Assembly (NCBI RefSeq): GCF_000716445.1
Contig: NZ_JNWK01000085.1
Span: 1 to 55,514, forward strand
Source of the DNA: Streptomyces wedmorensis
GTDB taxonomy: Bacteria > Actinomycetota > Actinomycetes > Streptomycetales > Streptomycetaceae
DNA: 55,514 bases
Reading direction: 5' to 3'
The notes beneath the pieces are model-generated. The model did not search any database and was not told the origin of the DNA. It saw nothing but the letters and a program-made list of their open reading frames with translations. The position numbers were made by a program, and so were the translations under genes. How positions within the stretch are numbered: position 1 is the first letter of the stretch; every line of letters begins with the position of its first letter. This document shows, in pieces, positions 48,301-55,514 of the stretch.

Positions 48301-49240
48301 CGACACCCTGACCGCTCCTTACGAACTGGGCGGAGGCTGGGTCCGCATCGGACATTCCGAGATCGGCCGCCGGGCGTTTCTCGGCAACTCCGGAATGACC
48401 GCGCCGGGCCGTAGCGTGCCCGACGAGGGGCTGGTCGGCGTCCTGTCAGCCACTCCGAAGAAGGCCAAGAAGGGCAGTTCCTACCTGGGCCTGCCGCCGG
48501 TCAAGCTGCCGCGATCCGCGGCCGGCGCGGATCGGAGCCGTACCTACGACCCGCCCGCCCATCTGCTGTGGGCCCGGGGCCTGGTGGAGCTGTGCCGGCT
48601 CGTCCCGGTGTTCTGCTCGGCCGCGCTCTCCGTCCTGACCGCGGCCGCGTTGTGCGCCCTGATCGCGACGAGTGGCGTCGGGGCGGTGGGGGCCGCGGCG
48701 CTGTCCGGAGTGGTCCTGCTCGCCGCCGGGGCGACCGCCGGGGTGGTCTCCGTGGCCGGGAAATGGCTGCTGGTGGGCCGGCACCGAACGGGGGAGCACC
48801 CGTTGTGGAGCGGCTTCGTCTGGCGCAACGAACTGTCCGACACGTTCGTCGAGGTCCTGGCCGTGCCCTGGCTCGCCGGTTCGGTGCCGGGGACGCCAGT
48901 CCTCACCCTGTGGCTGCGTGCTCTGGGGGCCCGGATCGGCCGGGGCGTGTGGTGCGAGAGCCACTGGCTTCCCGAGACCGACCTGGTGCGGCTGGGCGAC
49001 GCCGTCACCGTGAACCGCGGCAGTGTGTTGCAGACCCATCTCTTCCACGACCGGATCTTGAGGACGGATACTGTGGTCCTCCGCGAAGGCGCCACCCTGG
49101 GCCCGAACGGCATCGTCCTGCCCGGAAGCACGGTCGGGGCCCGCAGCACACTGGGACCCGCCTCTCTCGTGATGGCCGGGGAATCCGTCCCCGCCGACAC
49201 CCGCTGGCTGGGCAATCCGATCGAGGCGTGGCGGTCCTGA
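45332..49240 (+). CDS. Pls-type single-module peptide synthetase (poly-amino-acid synthetase family)
   Basis: A 1302-residue membrane-bound enzyme of the layout known from epsilon-poly-L-lysine synthetase. The adenylation domain spans about residues 35-510 (FTSGSTGMPKG, NTYGPTEA, GRRIELGE, RTSGKVDRN). A thiolation domain with FFAIGGGSLAAAQL follows near 540-610. The remaining 690 residues have six hydrophobic segments and three soluble tandem domains with left-handed beta-helix hexapeptides (GAGAVVGTRSVLFPGARVGK; LGDAVTVNRGS). In Pls these join monomers into a polymer without a condensation or thioesterase domain. Read against PheA by eye, the A-domain pocket is D-A-E-S-I-G-T-V-V. An acidic residue at the third position fits a basic amino acid. 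The ATG at 45332 has GAGGG upstream. An M1 peptidase gene follows at once. Confidence 0.9.
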   Translation: MSATPERGELTLLDNGETHEESGKAARFSAGPAAPPRTLVDILDATVLAYPDELALDDGSAQLTYHALAAEVERRRRALAAAGVGLGDRVGVRVPSGTNELYVAILAVLAAGAAYVPVDAEDPDERADLVFGEAGVRAVLGAGQSVEVTGDPEPGHAPAARPGPEHDAWIIFTSGSTGMPKGVAVGHRSAAAFVDAEAALFLTEEPIGPGDRVMAGLSVAFDASCEEMWLAWRHGACLVPVPRSQVRSGADLGPWLVEQEITVVSTVPTLAALWEPEDLGEVRLLIFGGEACPPELTQRLVTEGREVWNTYGPTEATVVACASLLTGGEPIRIGLPLNGWEMAVVDESGEPVPMGGSGQLVIGGVGLARYLDPAKDAEKYAPLASLGWHRAYRSGDLVRAEPEGLVFLGRGDEQIKLGGRRIELGEVDAALQALPGVAGAAAAVRTARSGNQLLVGYLVTKEGWDHAAAVERLRAELPAALVPLLAPVDDLPTRTSGKVDRNALPWPVPDLESTGSAEQLYGTEAWLAERWSETLGVTVTRADDDFFAIGGGSLAAAQLTTRLRARYPSAAVVDIYQQPTLRKLARHLEQSVQVGGTARTVAPVPLRFQVTQSLLLLPLFTLVGLRWTVALLALGNVLHRFGSYPWAPTASWWLVAAGATLLYSPPGRLALAAGGARILLRGVEPGRYPRGGSVHLRLWTAERLADHVGATSLTGAWLERYARALGAKIGPEVDLHSLPPVTGMLKLGRGCAVESEVDLNGHWLDGDRLEIGPVKVGAGAVVGTRSVLFPGARVGKRAEVAPGSAVTGQIPTGQRWAGVPAVKLGKSKRNWPKERPPRAFRWRAVYGATGFCLPLLTVLAALPALLVVSLFVPADARLAEALRSALTAVVPGALAFGFVYALLLLVSVRLLSLGLRTGTHPTHSRVGWQAWTVTQLMDLSRETLFPLYAGLITPVWLRLLGMKIGRGAEVSTVLALPSLTTVGDGAFLADDTLTAPYELGGGWVRIGHSEIGRRAFLGNSGMTAPGRSVPDEGLVGVLSATPKKAKKGSSYLGLPPVKLPRSAAGADRSRTYDPPAHLLWARGLVELCRLVPVFCSAALSVLTAAALCALIATSGVGAVGAAALSGVVLLAAGATAGVVSVAGKWLLVGRHRTGEHPLWSGFVWRNELSDTFVEVLAVPWLAGSVPGTPVLTLWLRALGARIGRGVWCESHWLPETDLVRLGDAVTVNRGSVLQTHLFHDRILRTDTVVLREGATLGPNGIVLPGSTVGARSTLGPASLVMAGESVPADTRWLGNPIEAWRS

Positions 49241-49284
49241 AGGGGCTACGGCGTACGAGCACAGTGCAGGGAGCGGAAGCGGCA

Positions 49285-50664
49285 GTGAGCGGCCAGAGGA
49301 CAACGGCGTCGGACTCGTACTTCCCGGCCAGCGGCGATCCCCGATACCGCGTGCACCGGTACGAAATCGCTCTGGACTACCGCCCCGGCCCCAACCGGCT
49401 GGCCGGGACGGCCCGGCTCAGCGCGATCGTCGGCCGGGCGCAGCTCACCGAGTTCGCCCTCGACCTGGCCGAGTTCAAGGTCGGCCGGGTCCAGGTGAAC
49501 GGCCGGGCGCCCCGCTACACCCACCGGGGCGGCAAACTGCGCATCCGGCCGGCCAAGCCCCTCGCCGCCGGCGTCGCCTTCACCGTGGAGGTGCACTGGT
49601 CGGGCAACCCCAGGCCGGTACGCAGCCCCTGGGGCGGCCTCGGCTGGGAGGAGCTGTCCGACGGCGCGCTCGTCGCGAGCCAGCCGGTCGGCGCGCCTTC
49701 CTGGTACCCGTGCAACGACCGGCCCGCCGACAAAGCCTCCTACCTGCTCTCGGTCAACACCCCTTCTGCGTACGCGGTGGTGGCCGGCGGCCGGCTGCTG
49801 ACGCGGACGACCAAGGCCTCCACGACCACCTGGGTGTACGAGCAGACCGCCCCGACCTCCAGCTACCTGGTCGGCCTGTCCATCGGCATGTACCAGACCG
49901 TGCTGCTCGGCGACCCCGGACTCGGCGGTGTTCCGCAGAGCGCCCACGTACCGGCGCATCTGCTGCCGAAGTTCTCCCGGGACTTCGCCCGGCAGCCTGC
50001 GATGATGCAGCTCTTCGAGGAACTGTTCGGCCCCTACCCCCTGGGCGAGTACGCGGTCGTCGTCGCCGACGAGGACCTGGACGTGCCGGTGGAGGCCCAG
50101 GGGCTGGCCCTGTTCGGAGCCAACCATGTGGACGGCGTGCGGGGTTCGGAGCGGCTCATCGCCCATGAGCTCGCGCACCAGTGGTTCGGCAACAGTGTGA
50201 CCATCGCCGACTGGCGACACATCTGGCTGAACGAGGGCTTCGCGAAGTACGCCGAATGGCTCTGGTCGGAGCGCTCCGGCGGTCGCACCGCGCATGAACT
50301 GGCACTTGCCGCACACCGATTGCTGGCCGCGCAGCCGCAGGACCTGGTGCTGGCCGACCCCGGCCGCAAGCTGATGTTCGACGACCGCCTGTACCAGCGT
50401 GGGGGCCTGGCGTTGCACGCGATCCGCTGCGCGCTGGGTGACGGGGCGTTCTTCCGCATGCTGCGCGACTGGGCCGGCGTGAACCGCCACGGCGTGGTGA
50501 CCACCGCGGGCTTCGCCGCCCATGTGGCCCGCTACGCGGCCGCCCCGCTGGACGGCCTGCTCTCGTCCTGGCTCCATGAGCCCTCCCTCCCCCCGCTGCC
50601 CGCCCCGCCGATCCCGGCCCGCCCCGGGAATCCGCCCACGATCGGCGGGCCGAGAGGAGTGTGA
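49285..50664 (+). CDS. M1-family zinc metallopeptidase
   Basis: A roughly 459-residue aminopeptidase-type enzyme. The N-terminal beta domain (YRVHRYEIALDYRPGPNRLAG) leads to the catalytic domain with zinc motif HELAHQWFGNSVTIADWRHI and the third ligand in WLNEGFAKYAEW. The exopeptidase loop reads VEAQGLALFGANH. No C-terminal ERAP domain, so it is of the short class. A GTG at 49285 with GGGAGCGGAAG upstream is preferred; a GTG at 49228 would overlap the synthetase gene by 13 bases. Known epsilon-polylysine-degrading enzymes of streptomycetes are M1 metallopeptidases, so degradation of, or protection from, the synthetase product is the likely job. Confidence 0.9.
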   Translation: MSGQRTTASDSYFPASGDPRYRVHRYEIALDYRPGPNRLAGTARLSAIVGRAQLTEFALDLAEFKVGRVQVNGRAPRYTHRGGKLRIRPAKPLAAGVAFTVEVHWSGNPRPVRSPWGGLGWEELSDGALVASQPVGAPSWYPCNDRPADKASYLLSVNTPSAYAVVAGGRLLTRTTKASTTTWVYEQTAPTSSYLVGLSIGMYQTVLLGDPGLGGVPQSAHVPAHLLPKFSRDFARQPAMMQLFEELFGPYPLGEYAVVVADEDLDVPVEAQGLALFGANHVDGVRGSERLIAHELAHQWFGNSVTIADWRHIWLNEGFAKYAEWLWSERSGGRTAHELALAAHRLLAAQPQDLVLADPGRKLMFDDRLYQRGGLALHAIRCALGDGAFFRMLRDWAGVNRHGVVTTAGFAAHVARYAAAPLDGLLSSWLHEPSLPPLPAPPIPARPGNPPTIGGPRGV

Positions 50665-50689
50665 GACGAGCCGAGTCGAGGACGCCGGG

Positions 50690-51547
50690 GTGGAGACCGC
50701 CTTCCACGTGGCGCCCGTCGGGCCGACGGGGCTGGTGGGGTTCCGGGTCTTCCGGCCGCGCGGCGTTTCCGCGCGGTCGCCCTTCGTCCTTCACGTCCAC
50801 GGAGGACGGTGGATGCTCGGGGACGCGCACACCCACGCCCGGCTCATCGGTGAACCGGCGCGCGGAGCGGGGATCACGGCAGTCGTCCCCGAGTGCAGTC
50901 GCACCCCCGAGGCGCGACACCCCGTCCCGATCGAGGAGTGTCACGCCCTGCTGACATGGACCGTAGACAACGCCGAGCGGCTGGGCCTGGACGCGGACCG
51001 GGTCGCGGTCGCCGGTGACTGCGCCGGGGCGACTCCGGCGACCGCACTCGCGAGGGTGGCGAAGGAGCACGGCGGTCCCGGCATCCAGGCGCAATTGCTC
51101 CGCTACCCGTTGACCGACGCCCGTTGCGCCACCCCCTCCCAGCGGCGCTTCGCCACCGGACACCTGCTCACCCGAGCAGCCCTGCGTGAGTACTGGCTGA
51201 TCTTCGCGGGCGACGCAGCACTGCTCGACGAGCCGATGGTGTCGCCCCTGAGGGCGAGCCTTGAGCAGCTCAGCGGCCTGCCGCCCGCACTGGTCGTCAC
51301 CGCGGAGGCCGATGTGGCGCGCGACGAGGCCGAGGAGTACGCGGAGCGACCCCGGGGATCGGGCGTCGACGTGACGACCGTACGGTTCCAGGGCACGGTG
51401 CATGACTTCGTGTCGCTCGAATCCCTCCGCGACAGCGTCACCGCTCGCGCGGCCGTACGGATGGGTGGGGCCTTTCTCCAGAAGCACCTGAACGGTGAAC
51501 GGCCCGGCTCACCGTCGGGTCCGTCGTCGGACCAGTCGACCGACTGA
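50690..51547 (+). CDS. Degenerate alpha/beta hydrolase (HSL-type esterase), possibly inactive
   Basis: About 285 residues of an HSL/fold-3 esterase. The oxyanion motif is HVHGGRW (usually HGGGW). The nucleophile elbow reads VAGDCAGATP, with Cys (codon TGC) where the family has Ser in GDSAGG. The later Asp is in VVTAEADVARDE and His in GTVHDF. The N-terminus is about 50-60 residues shorter than usual and no good start is seen; the GTG at 50690 is tentative. It begins 26 bases after the peptidase. It may be decaying or a Cys-nucleophile variant. Confidence 0.65.
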   Translation: METAFHVAPVGPTGLVGFRVFRPRGVSARSPFVLHVHGGRWMLGDAHTHARLIGEPARGAGITAVVPECSRTPEARHPVPIEECHALLTWTVDNAERLGLDADRVAVAGDCAGATPATALARVAKEHGGPGIQAQLLRYPLTDARCATPSQRRFATGHLLTRAALREYWLIFAGDAALLDEPMVSPLRASLEQLSGLPPALVVTAEADVARDEAEEYAERPRGSGVDVTTVRFQGTVHDFVSLESLRDSVTARAAVRMGGAFLQKHLNGERPGSPSGPSSDQSTD

Positions 51548-51659
51548 TGAGTGGGCACGGGAGCGACGGCAGGCTGATGCCATGCCGAGCGAGATGAGAA
51601 GGCCTCCCGAGAGCGATGACCGGCGGCGGGGCGCAGCCGTCATGACACCGAGCGGACGC

Positions 51660-52392
51660 GTGCTGTCGACCAGGACGGCCGCACCATGGAGATGCGCCCC
51701 GATGACGCCGCCTTCTTCGAGACCGTCCGCCCGTTCCGTACCCATTTTCCCCATCGCTTTCAGCTGGACATCTTCGCCGTGTCTCGTGACCGTCTCGGTC
51801 TGTCCGAGGCTGAGCTGCACCGGATCGCGGCGCGGACGCTGCGCCCGACTCAGGGACTCACGGCCCTCGTCTCCCCGTTCCTGAGTCGCCTGGCGAACAT
51901 CCGGCGGGCGTACGAGCAGCCGGTCGCCGATCGGCTCGCCGACAGCGCCGTGGACCTGCTGTCCGTCGTGGCGACCGAGCAGCTGGGCCGACACTCGAGG
52001 GAACTGCCCGGTGCCGAGCGGGTCCTGCTGCTGAGTGTGCAGCGGTTCATCCGCTGGAACCTGGAATCCCCGGACCTCACACCAGGGACCGTCGCCAGGG
52101 CCCACGGCATCTCGGTCCGCATCTGCACCGCCTGTTTCAGGCCGAAGGCACCTCGATGGGCCGCTGGACGCGCGAGCTGTGCCTCCAAGGGTGCCGGCGG
52201 GAGCTGTCGGGCGTCCTCCAGGGTGCGGGAGGCGCCTCGGGCGCCGGGGCGACTCCGGGGGCGGTCGCGCGCCGCTGGGGCTTCACCGGACCGGCTGCTT
52301 TCGCGCGGGCCTTCCGACGGGAGTACGGCATGTCACCCACCGAGTGGCTGCGGGGCGAACGGTCCCGGCACTCCCCGCAGGGACCGCGGTGA
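51660..52392 (+). pseudogene. AraC-family regulator, 5'-truncated and frameshifted
   Basis: The frame VDQDGRTMEMRPDDAAFFET and RPFRTHFPHRFQLDIFAVSR gives the cupin-like ligand domain; the first ~80 residues are absent. The helix-turn-helix begins LTPGTVARAHGISVR. At about 52125 the frame shifts, and a second frame continues FQAEGTSMGRWTRELCLQGC to WGFTGPAAFARAFRREYGMS, the normal end. It precedes a similar, also frameshifted, gene. Confidence 0.75.
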
Positions 52393-52393
52393 C

Positions 52394-53412
52394 ATGACGG
52401 GACGCTCACACCTGACGCCCACCCCAGCGCACCCGGTCTTCTCAACCGGGACGATGCCTCCCGAGGACCGGTCGGCCGCCTGGCGGCGTGCCCTGTCGGA
52501 GTGCTACGTCCCCGTGGAAGCCGGCATAGGAGCGGCTCCGGAGGAGTGGCCGCCTCTCTCACCGCGTACCGGACGGGCACACTCCAGATCGCTGCCGAGA
52601 CGTCGGGGCCGGCCCTCGTCCGGCGTATGCCCGAGGGTGTGACGGCGGATGGTCAGACGTACGTCTTCGCCCGAATGCAGCTGGATGGCTCGGCGCTCCT
52701 CGTCCAGGACGGCCGGGCCGCGCATCTGACGCCGGGCACCCTGGCTTTCCACGACGCGAGCCGCCCGTTCGCCCTGACGCTGCCGGAAGCCCAGCGGGCG
52801 CACGTCCTGATGCTGCCGCGACAGCTGCTGCGCGTGAACGAGACGAGGCTGCGCCGCATCACCACGATCCCCGTCGAGGAGACGTCGGGCGAGACGCCGG
52901 CGCTGCTGCTCCCGCTCGTGCACGGCCTCGTACGGGAGGCTCTCGGCCACGCTTCCCCGTACGGGCGCGAGGACCTCGCCCGTACCGTCGTGGGTCTCCT
53001 CGCCACGTTGGCGGCGCACCAGGCGGCCGCTGCCCATCGACAGGGGGATGCACCGGGCCCCGCCTCCATGATCGAGTGGATCAAGGCCACGGCCGGGGCC
53101 CGGCTCGGCGAGCCTGAGCTGTCACCGCGCGTGCTCGCCGAGGAGCACCACATCTCCCCGCGCTATCTCCACGAGCTCTTCCAGGCCGAGGGCACCACGT
53201 TCGGCCGCTGGGTACGCGGGCGCCGCCTTTCGGGATGCCGCGCGGAGCTCGCACGCACCGACAGGGACCACCTCCCGGTGTCCGTGGTGGCCGCCCGATG
53301 GGGGTTCACCAGCCCAGCCCGCTTCAGCAAGGCGTTCCGGGCGGCGTACGGGGAGTCGCCGAGCCGTTGGCGTGAGAGCGCCCGCGCCCGGCGGAACTCC
53401 GCGACGCCCTGA
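52394..53412 (+). pseudogene. AraC-family regulator with a frameshift near the N-terminus
   Basis: An ATG at 52394 begins MTGRSHLTPTPAHPVFSTGT, then RSAAWRRALSECYVPVEA, the usual start of this AraC subfamily. Near 52550 coding continues in another frame as SLTAYRTGTLQIAAETSGPA to the end. The cupin domain and the complete double helix-turn-helix (SPRVLAEEHHISPRYLHELF; VVAARWGFTSPARFSKAF) are intact in the second frame. A shortened protein could start at a GTG at 52546. A single-base sequencing error would restore the gene. Confidence 0.68.
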
Positions 53413-53607
53413 CGGTGACCTGGTAACGGAGTCAGCCGAGCAGAATGGCGCGCAGGTTCGGTACGAGGTGCCGGATATCGGCGCAGCGTGGAGACGCGCA
53501 CGGGGGACCGGCACCCACCCCGCTGCCCTGCGGCCGGGAGGCAGCAGTCGGATCTCTCTGGGATCCTGGCCGTGAAGCGTGCGCCGGGCACACAGCGAGG
53601 AGACGCA

Positions 53608-54051
53608 ATGTCCGGAGAGTTCGAGTCCAGCGTCGAGGTCGACCGCCCGGTGGAGGAAGTCTTCGCCTACCTCGTCGACGGCCGCAACGATCCCGAGTTC
53701 AGTCCCAGGGTCCTGGAGATCACGAAGACTCCGGACGGCCCTACCACTGTCGGGACGGTCTTCCGCAGCACCGTGAAGGACGCCGGGATGAAGACCTCCC
53801 GCGAGTTCCGCATCACCAGCCTGGACGTGCCACGCACGATCCGCTGGAGTGAGCAGAGCAAGAACCTCATCACGGCCGAGGGAGGCTATGACCTCGAACC
53901 GCTGCCTGACGGCCGCACCCGGGTGCGGATCTTCAACGTGCTCGAAGGCCACGGACTTGGCCGAATCCTGCTGGGACCGGCGCTTCGCGCGGCTCGTAAA
54001 GATGCTCCCGACTTCGGTCTCCGGATCAAGGCCGCCGTCGAGCGGTCCTGA
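53608..54051 (+). CDS. SRPBCC/START-like polyketide cyclase-fold protein
   Basis: A 147-residue protein with the ligand-binding fold start SSVEVDRPVEEVFAYLVDGR, NDPEFSPRVLEI, and the strand pattern to the C-terminal helix (RAARKDAPDFGLRIKAAVE). GCGAGGAG precedes the ATG. Such proteins bind small hydrophobic ligands, or act as cyclases or stress proteins; no partner is evident. The function is unknown. Confidence 0.85.
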   Translation: MSGEFESSVEVDRPVEEVFAYLVDGRNDPEFSPRVLEITKTPDGPTTVGTVFRSTVKDAGMKTSREFRITSLDVPRTIRWSEQSKNLITAEGGYDLEPLPDGRTRVRIFNVLEGHGLGRILLGPALRAARKDAPDFGLRIKAAVERS

Positions 54052-54300
54052 CCCAGCGGCGGCCCGAGGCCGCGTGACATGCGGCTCCTGGAGCGAGGCT
54101 TCGCCCTCGAATGGTTCTTGTCGATGGGGATGTGAACCCGGCGACCAGTTCCGGTTTGGGTAGTGGTGGGCGAGATCGGACGAGCGTCCGCCCGACTGAT
54201 GACCGTGCCGGAGGTGAACATCGCCTCCGTGAGGCCGACGCCCGGCGGCCGCCCACGAGTCGATCTCTGACGGACGTAAACGACTCATCAGGAGTAAGCC

Positions 54301-54945
54301 ATGGGCCTCATCCAGATCGAACTGTTCGCGACCCTCGACCTCGTCGCGCAGGCGCCCGGCGGCCCGGATGAGGACCCCGTGGGCTTCCCGTTCGGCGGCT
54401 GGCAGGCGCCCCTGCTGGACGAGGTCGCCGGGGCGCAGATCCTGGCCGCGTACGAAGGCACGGATGCTCTCCTGCTCGGCCGGCGGACGTACGACATCTT
54501 CGCCGCCTACTGGCCGCACCAGGAGGGCGGCGAGGACAACGAAATCGCCACGCTCTTCAACAGGGTGCCGAAGTACGTGGCCTCGCGCGGCACGCCCGAC
54601 CTCTCGTGGGCCGGGTCCACGCATCTCGGCCCGGACCTCGCCGACGCCGTGCGCGAGATCCGAGACCGGCACGAGCACGTGAAGGTCGTCGGGAGCCTGA
54701 ACCTCGTGCAGACCCTTTTGCGCGAGAAGCTGTTCGACCGTCTCGACCTCTGGCTGCACCTCATCGTGCTCGGAGTGGGGAAGACGGTGTTCGACGCCGG
54801 CGCGGTGCCCAGCAACCTCACACTCCTCGCACCTCCGGTAGCCAGCCCGAAGGGCACCGTGTTCCTGCGCTACGGGCTTGCCGACGGCATGCCCGCCACG
54901 GGAGACATGAGCGCACCCGATCGCGGTGTTGGAAGCGACGACTGA
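54301..54945 (+). CDS. Dihydrofolate reductase/RibD C-terminal-like protein
   Basis: A 214-residue cytoplasmic reductase-fold protein. IQIELFATLDLVAQAPGGPD begins the fold (the first strand with the usual SLDG replaced by TLDL). LLLGRRTYDIFAAYWP is the NADPH-side helix, and HVKVVGSLNLVQTLLREKL and LDLWLHLIVLGVGKTVFD are the later strands. AGGAG precedes the ATG. Members are often annotated as deaminases or reductases, with few known substrates. It is followed by a hairpin and repeat copy E. Confidence 0.88.
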   Translation: MGLIQIELFATLDLVAQAPGGPDEDPVGFPFGGWQAPLLDEVAGAQILAAYEGTDALLLGRRTYDIFAAYWPHQEGGEDNEIATLFNRVPKYVASRGTPDLSWAGSTHLGPDLADAVREIRDRHEHVKVVGSLNLVQTLLREKLFDRLDLWLHLIVLGVGKTVFDAGAVPSNLTLLAPPVASPKGTVFLRYGLADGMPATGDMSAPDRGVGSDD

Positions 54946-54970
54946 AGCCCCTTGGATCCGTATGCGGAAA

Positions 54971-55008
54971 GGGGCGCCTGGCGCATGTTTCACCAGGTCA
55001 GACGCCCC
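54971..55008. terminator. Imperfect hairpin within repeat copy E
   Basis: GGGGCG and CGCCCC ends with inner CTGG/CCAG pairing around GCGCATGTTTCA. It occupies the same place relative to the conserved core as the hairpin in copy A. Confidence 0.6.
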
Positions 55009-55009
55009 A

Positions 55010-55169
55010 TTCCCTGCCTCTAGAAGAACCCGAGCTTCTTCGGTGAGTAGCTGACCAGGAGGTTCTTCGTCTGCTGGCGGTACAGCCAATAAACCCATCC
55101 TGACCAGCGAGAACGGCCGGATGCCCGGTTTCTTGGAAGGAGCCGGTCCGGGAATGGTCCGGATCTTGG
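55010..55169. repeat. Attachment-site-like direct repeat, copy E
   Basis: TCTAGAAGAACCCGAGCTTC at 55019 leads to GGTGAGTAGCTGACCAGGAG, GTTCTTCGTCTGCTGGCGG and the distal pair GGTCCGGGAATGGTCCGGA (55146-55164). This is the fullest distal copy. On the minus strand it would encode YRQQTKNLLVSYSPKKLGFF plus stop, which looks like the natural end of a gene whose body is not in this window. Confidence 0.75.
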
Positions 55170-55292
55170 TGCGTGTGGCGCCGGTGGCTGGGATGACCAG
55201 GGGCTGCGATCCTCGACCATCCGGAAGGACGACCGAGTGCGGCGGGGGCAGGTCTTCTGTGGTGCCGCGTCCGGGTGGGGCGCACTGGCCGT

Positions 55293-55514
55293 GTGCGCAT
55301 CGTGATGATGACGGCGGGGTCGCGGGGTGACGTCGCGCCGTACACGGGTCTGGGTGCCGGTCTCGTACGGGCCGGGCACGACACGCCGGGCCGGTCCGCA
55401 CGGCGCCGGGCGCGCCCGGTGCTGCACGGTTACAGCGGGCTCGTCGTCCCCCGGCCCCGGGACTGGCCCGCAGGGCTGGAGGTGTCCGGGTACTGGTGGC
55501 CGCACGAGACCGGG
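55293..55514 (+). CDS. Sterol-type UDP-glycosyltransferase, internally shortened (partial)
   Basis: The GTG at 55293 (GGGTGGGG upstream) begins VRIVMMTAGSRGDVAPYTGL and GAGLVRAGHD, the N-terminal donor-independent start of family-28/1 glycosyltransferases. After about 35 codons the frame continues without a stop into VLHGYSGLVVPRPRDWPAGL and EVSGYWWP, which normally occurs around residue 210 of these enzymes. About 170-190 residues therefore appear deleted in frame. The C-terminal half lies beyond the window, so the fate of the protein is open. Confidence 0.65.
   Translation, partial: MRIVMMTAGSRGDVAPYTGLGAGLVRAGHDTPGRSARRRARPVLHGYSGLVVPRPRDWPAGLEVSGYWWPHETG

Noticed and set aside
55020..55505. 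A 161-codon minus-strand protein ending SYSPKKLGFF
   Set aside because: Only the last ~25 residues are shared with the other repeats; the rest is low-complexity and overlaps the glycosyltransferase start. Treated as an attachment-like repeat.

Overview
The window is very GC-rich, with strong third-position G/C bias, frequent GTG starts, leaderless-looking or GGAG-type ribosome sites, and typical actinomycete protein families (SpoIIE-type phosphatase, KatG/Fur, ricin-lectin GH30, a poly-amino-acid synthetase, furan-phosphate synthase). It is best read as a Streptomyces chromosome segment, probably from an accessory arm region. No tRNA, rRNA or CRISPR array was seen.

Layout. 1-12.9 kb: end of a PP2C phosphatase, a decayed LuxR end, a radical-SAM sulfatase maturase and a small membrane protein facing a Cys-type sulfatase, an aldose-epimerase relic, a lipoprotein, a large secreted subtilisin with a downstream TrmB/LuxR-type regulator, a channel-like membrane protein and a GAP-family membrane protein. 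13.4-26 kb: two decayed tyrosine integrases plus an integrase N-terminal scrap, several IS relics, divergent fur/katG, a dead sugar-binding lipoprotein and a truncated LacI regulator beside a secreted GH30 enzyme with ricin-type lectin repeats. 26-32.6 kb: a four-gene translationally coupled operon (MfnB-like furan phosphate synthase, aldehyde dehydrogenase, zinc alcohol dehydrogenase, SAM methyltransferase), an EF-hand protein and a broken isochorismatase-like gene. 32.6-42.2 kb: a coupled choline/glycine-betaine operon (betaine aldehyde dehydrogenase, GMC choline oxidase/dehydrogenase, ATPase, small ORF, duplicated permease, binding lipoprotein) and a cation/proton antiporter. 42.2-55.5 kb: remnants of two IS5 elements, an IS701 and a Tn3 transposase, a parallel beta-helix secreted protein, a Pls-type single-module peptide synthetase with an M1 peptidase, a degenerate esterase, two frameshifted AraC regulators, an SRPBCC protein, a RibD/DHFR-like reductase and an internally shortened glycosyltransferase.

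The feature that organises the right three quarters is a family of direct repeats near 13.8, 25.8, 32.6, 42.1 and 55.0 kb. The fullest copies carry a terminator hairpin, a conserved stretch that would encode a common C-terminal peptide on the minus strand, and a distal pair of GGYCCGG boxes. Copies at 13.8 and 25.8 kb sit directly after integrase relics. This looks like successive integration at one type of attachment site, leaving cargo modules between scars; that is inference. Many genes in the window carry internal deletions, so it is both gene-rich in accessory functions and strongly eroded.
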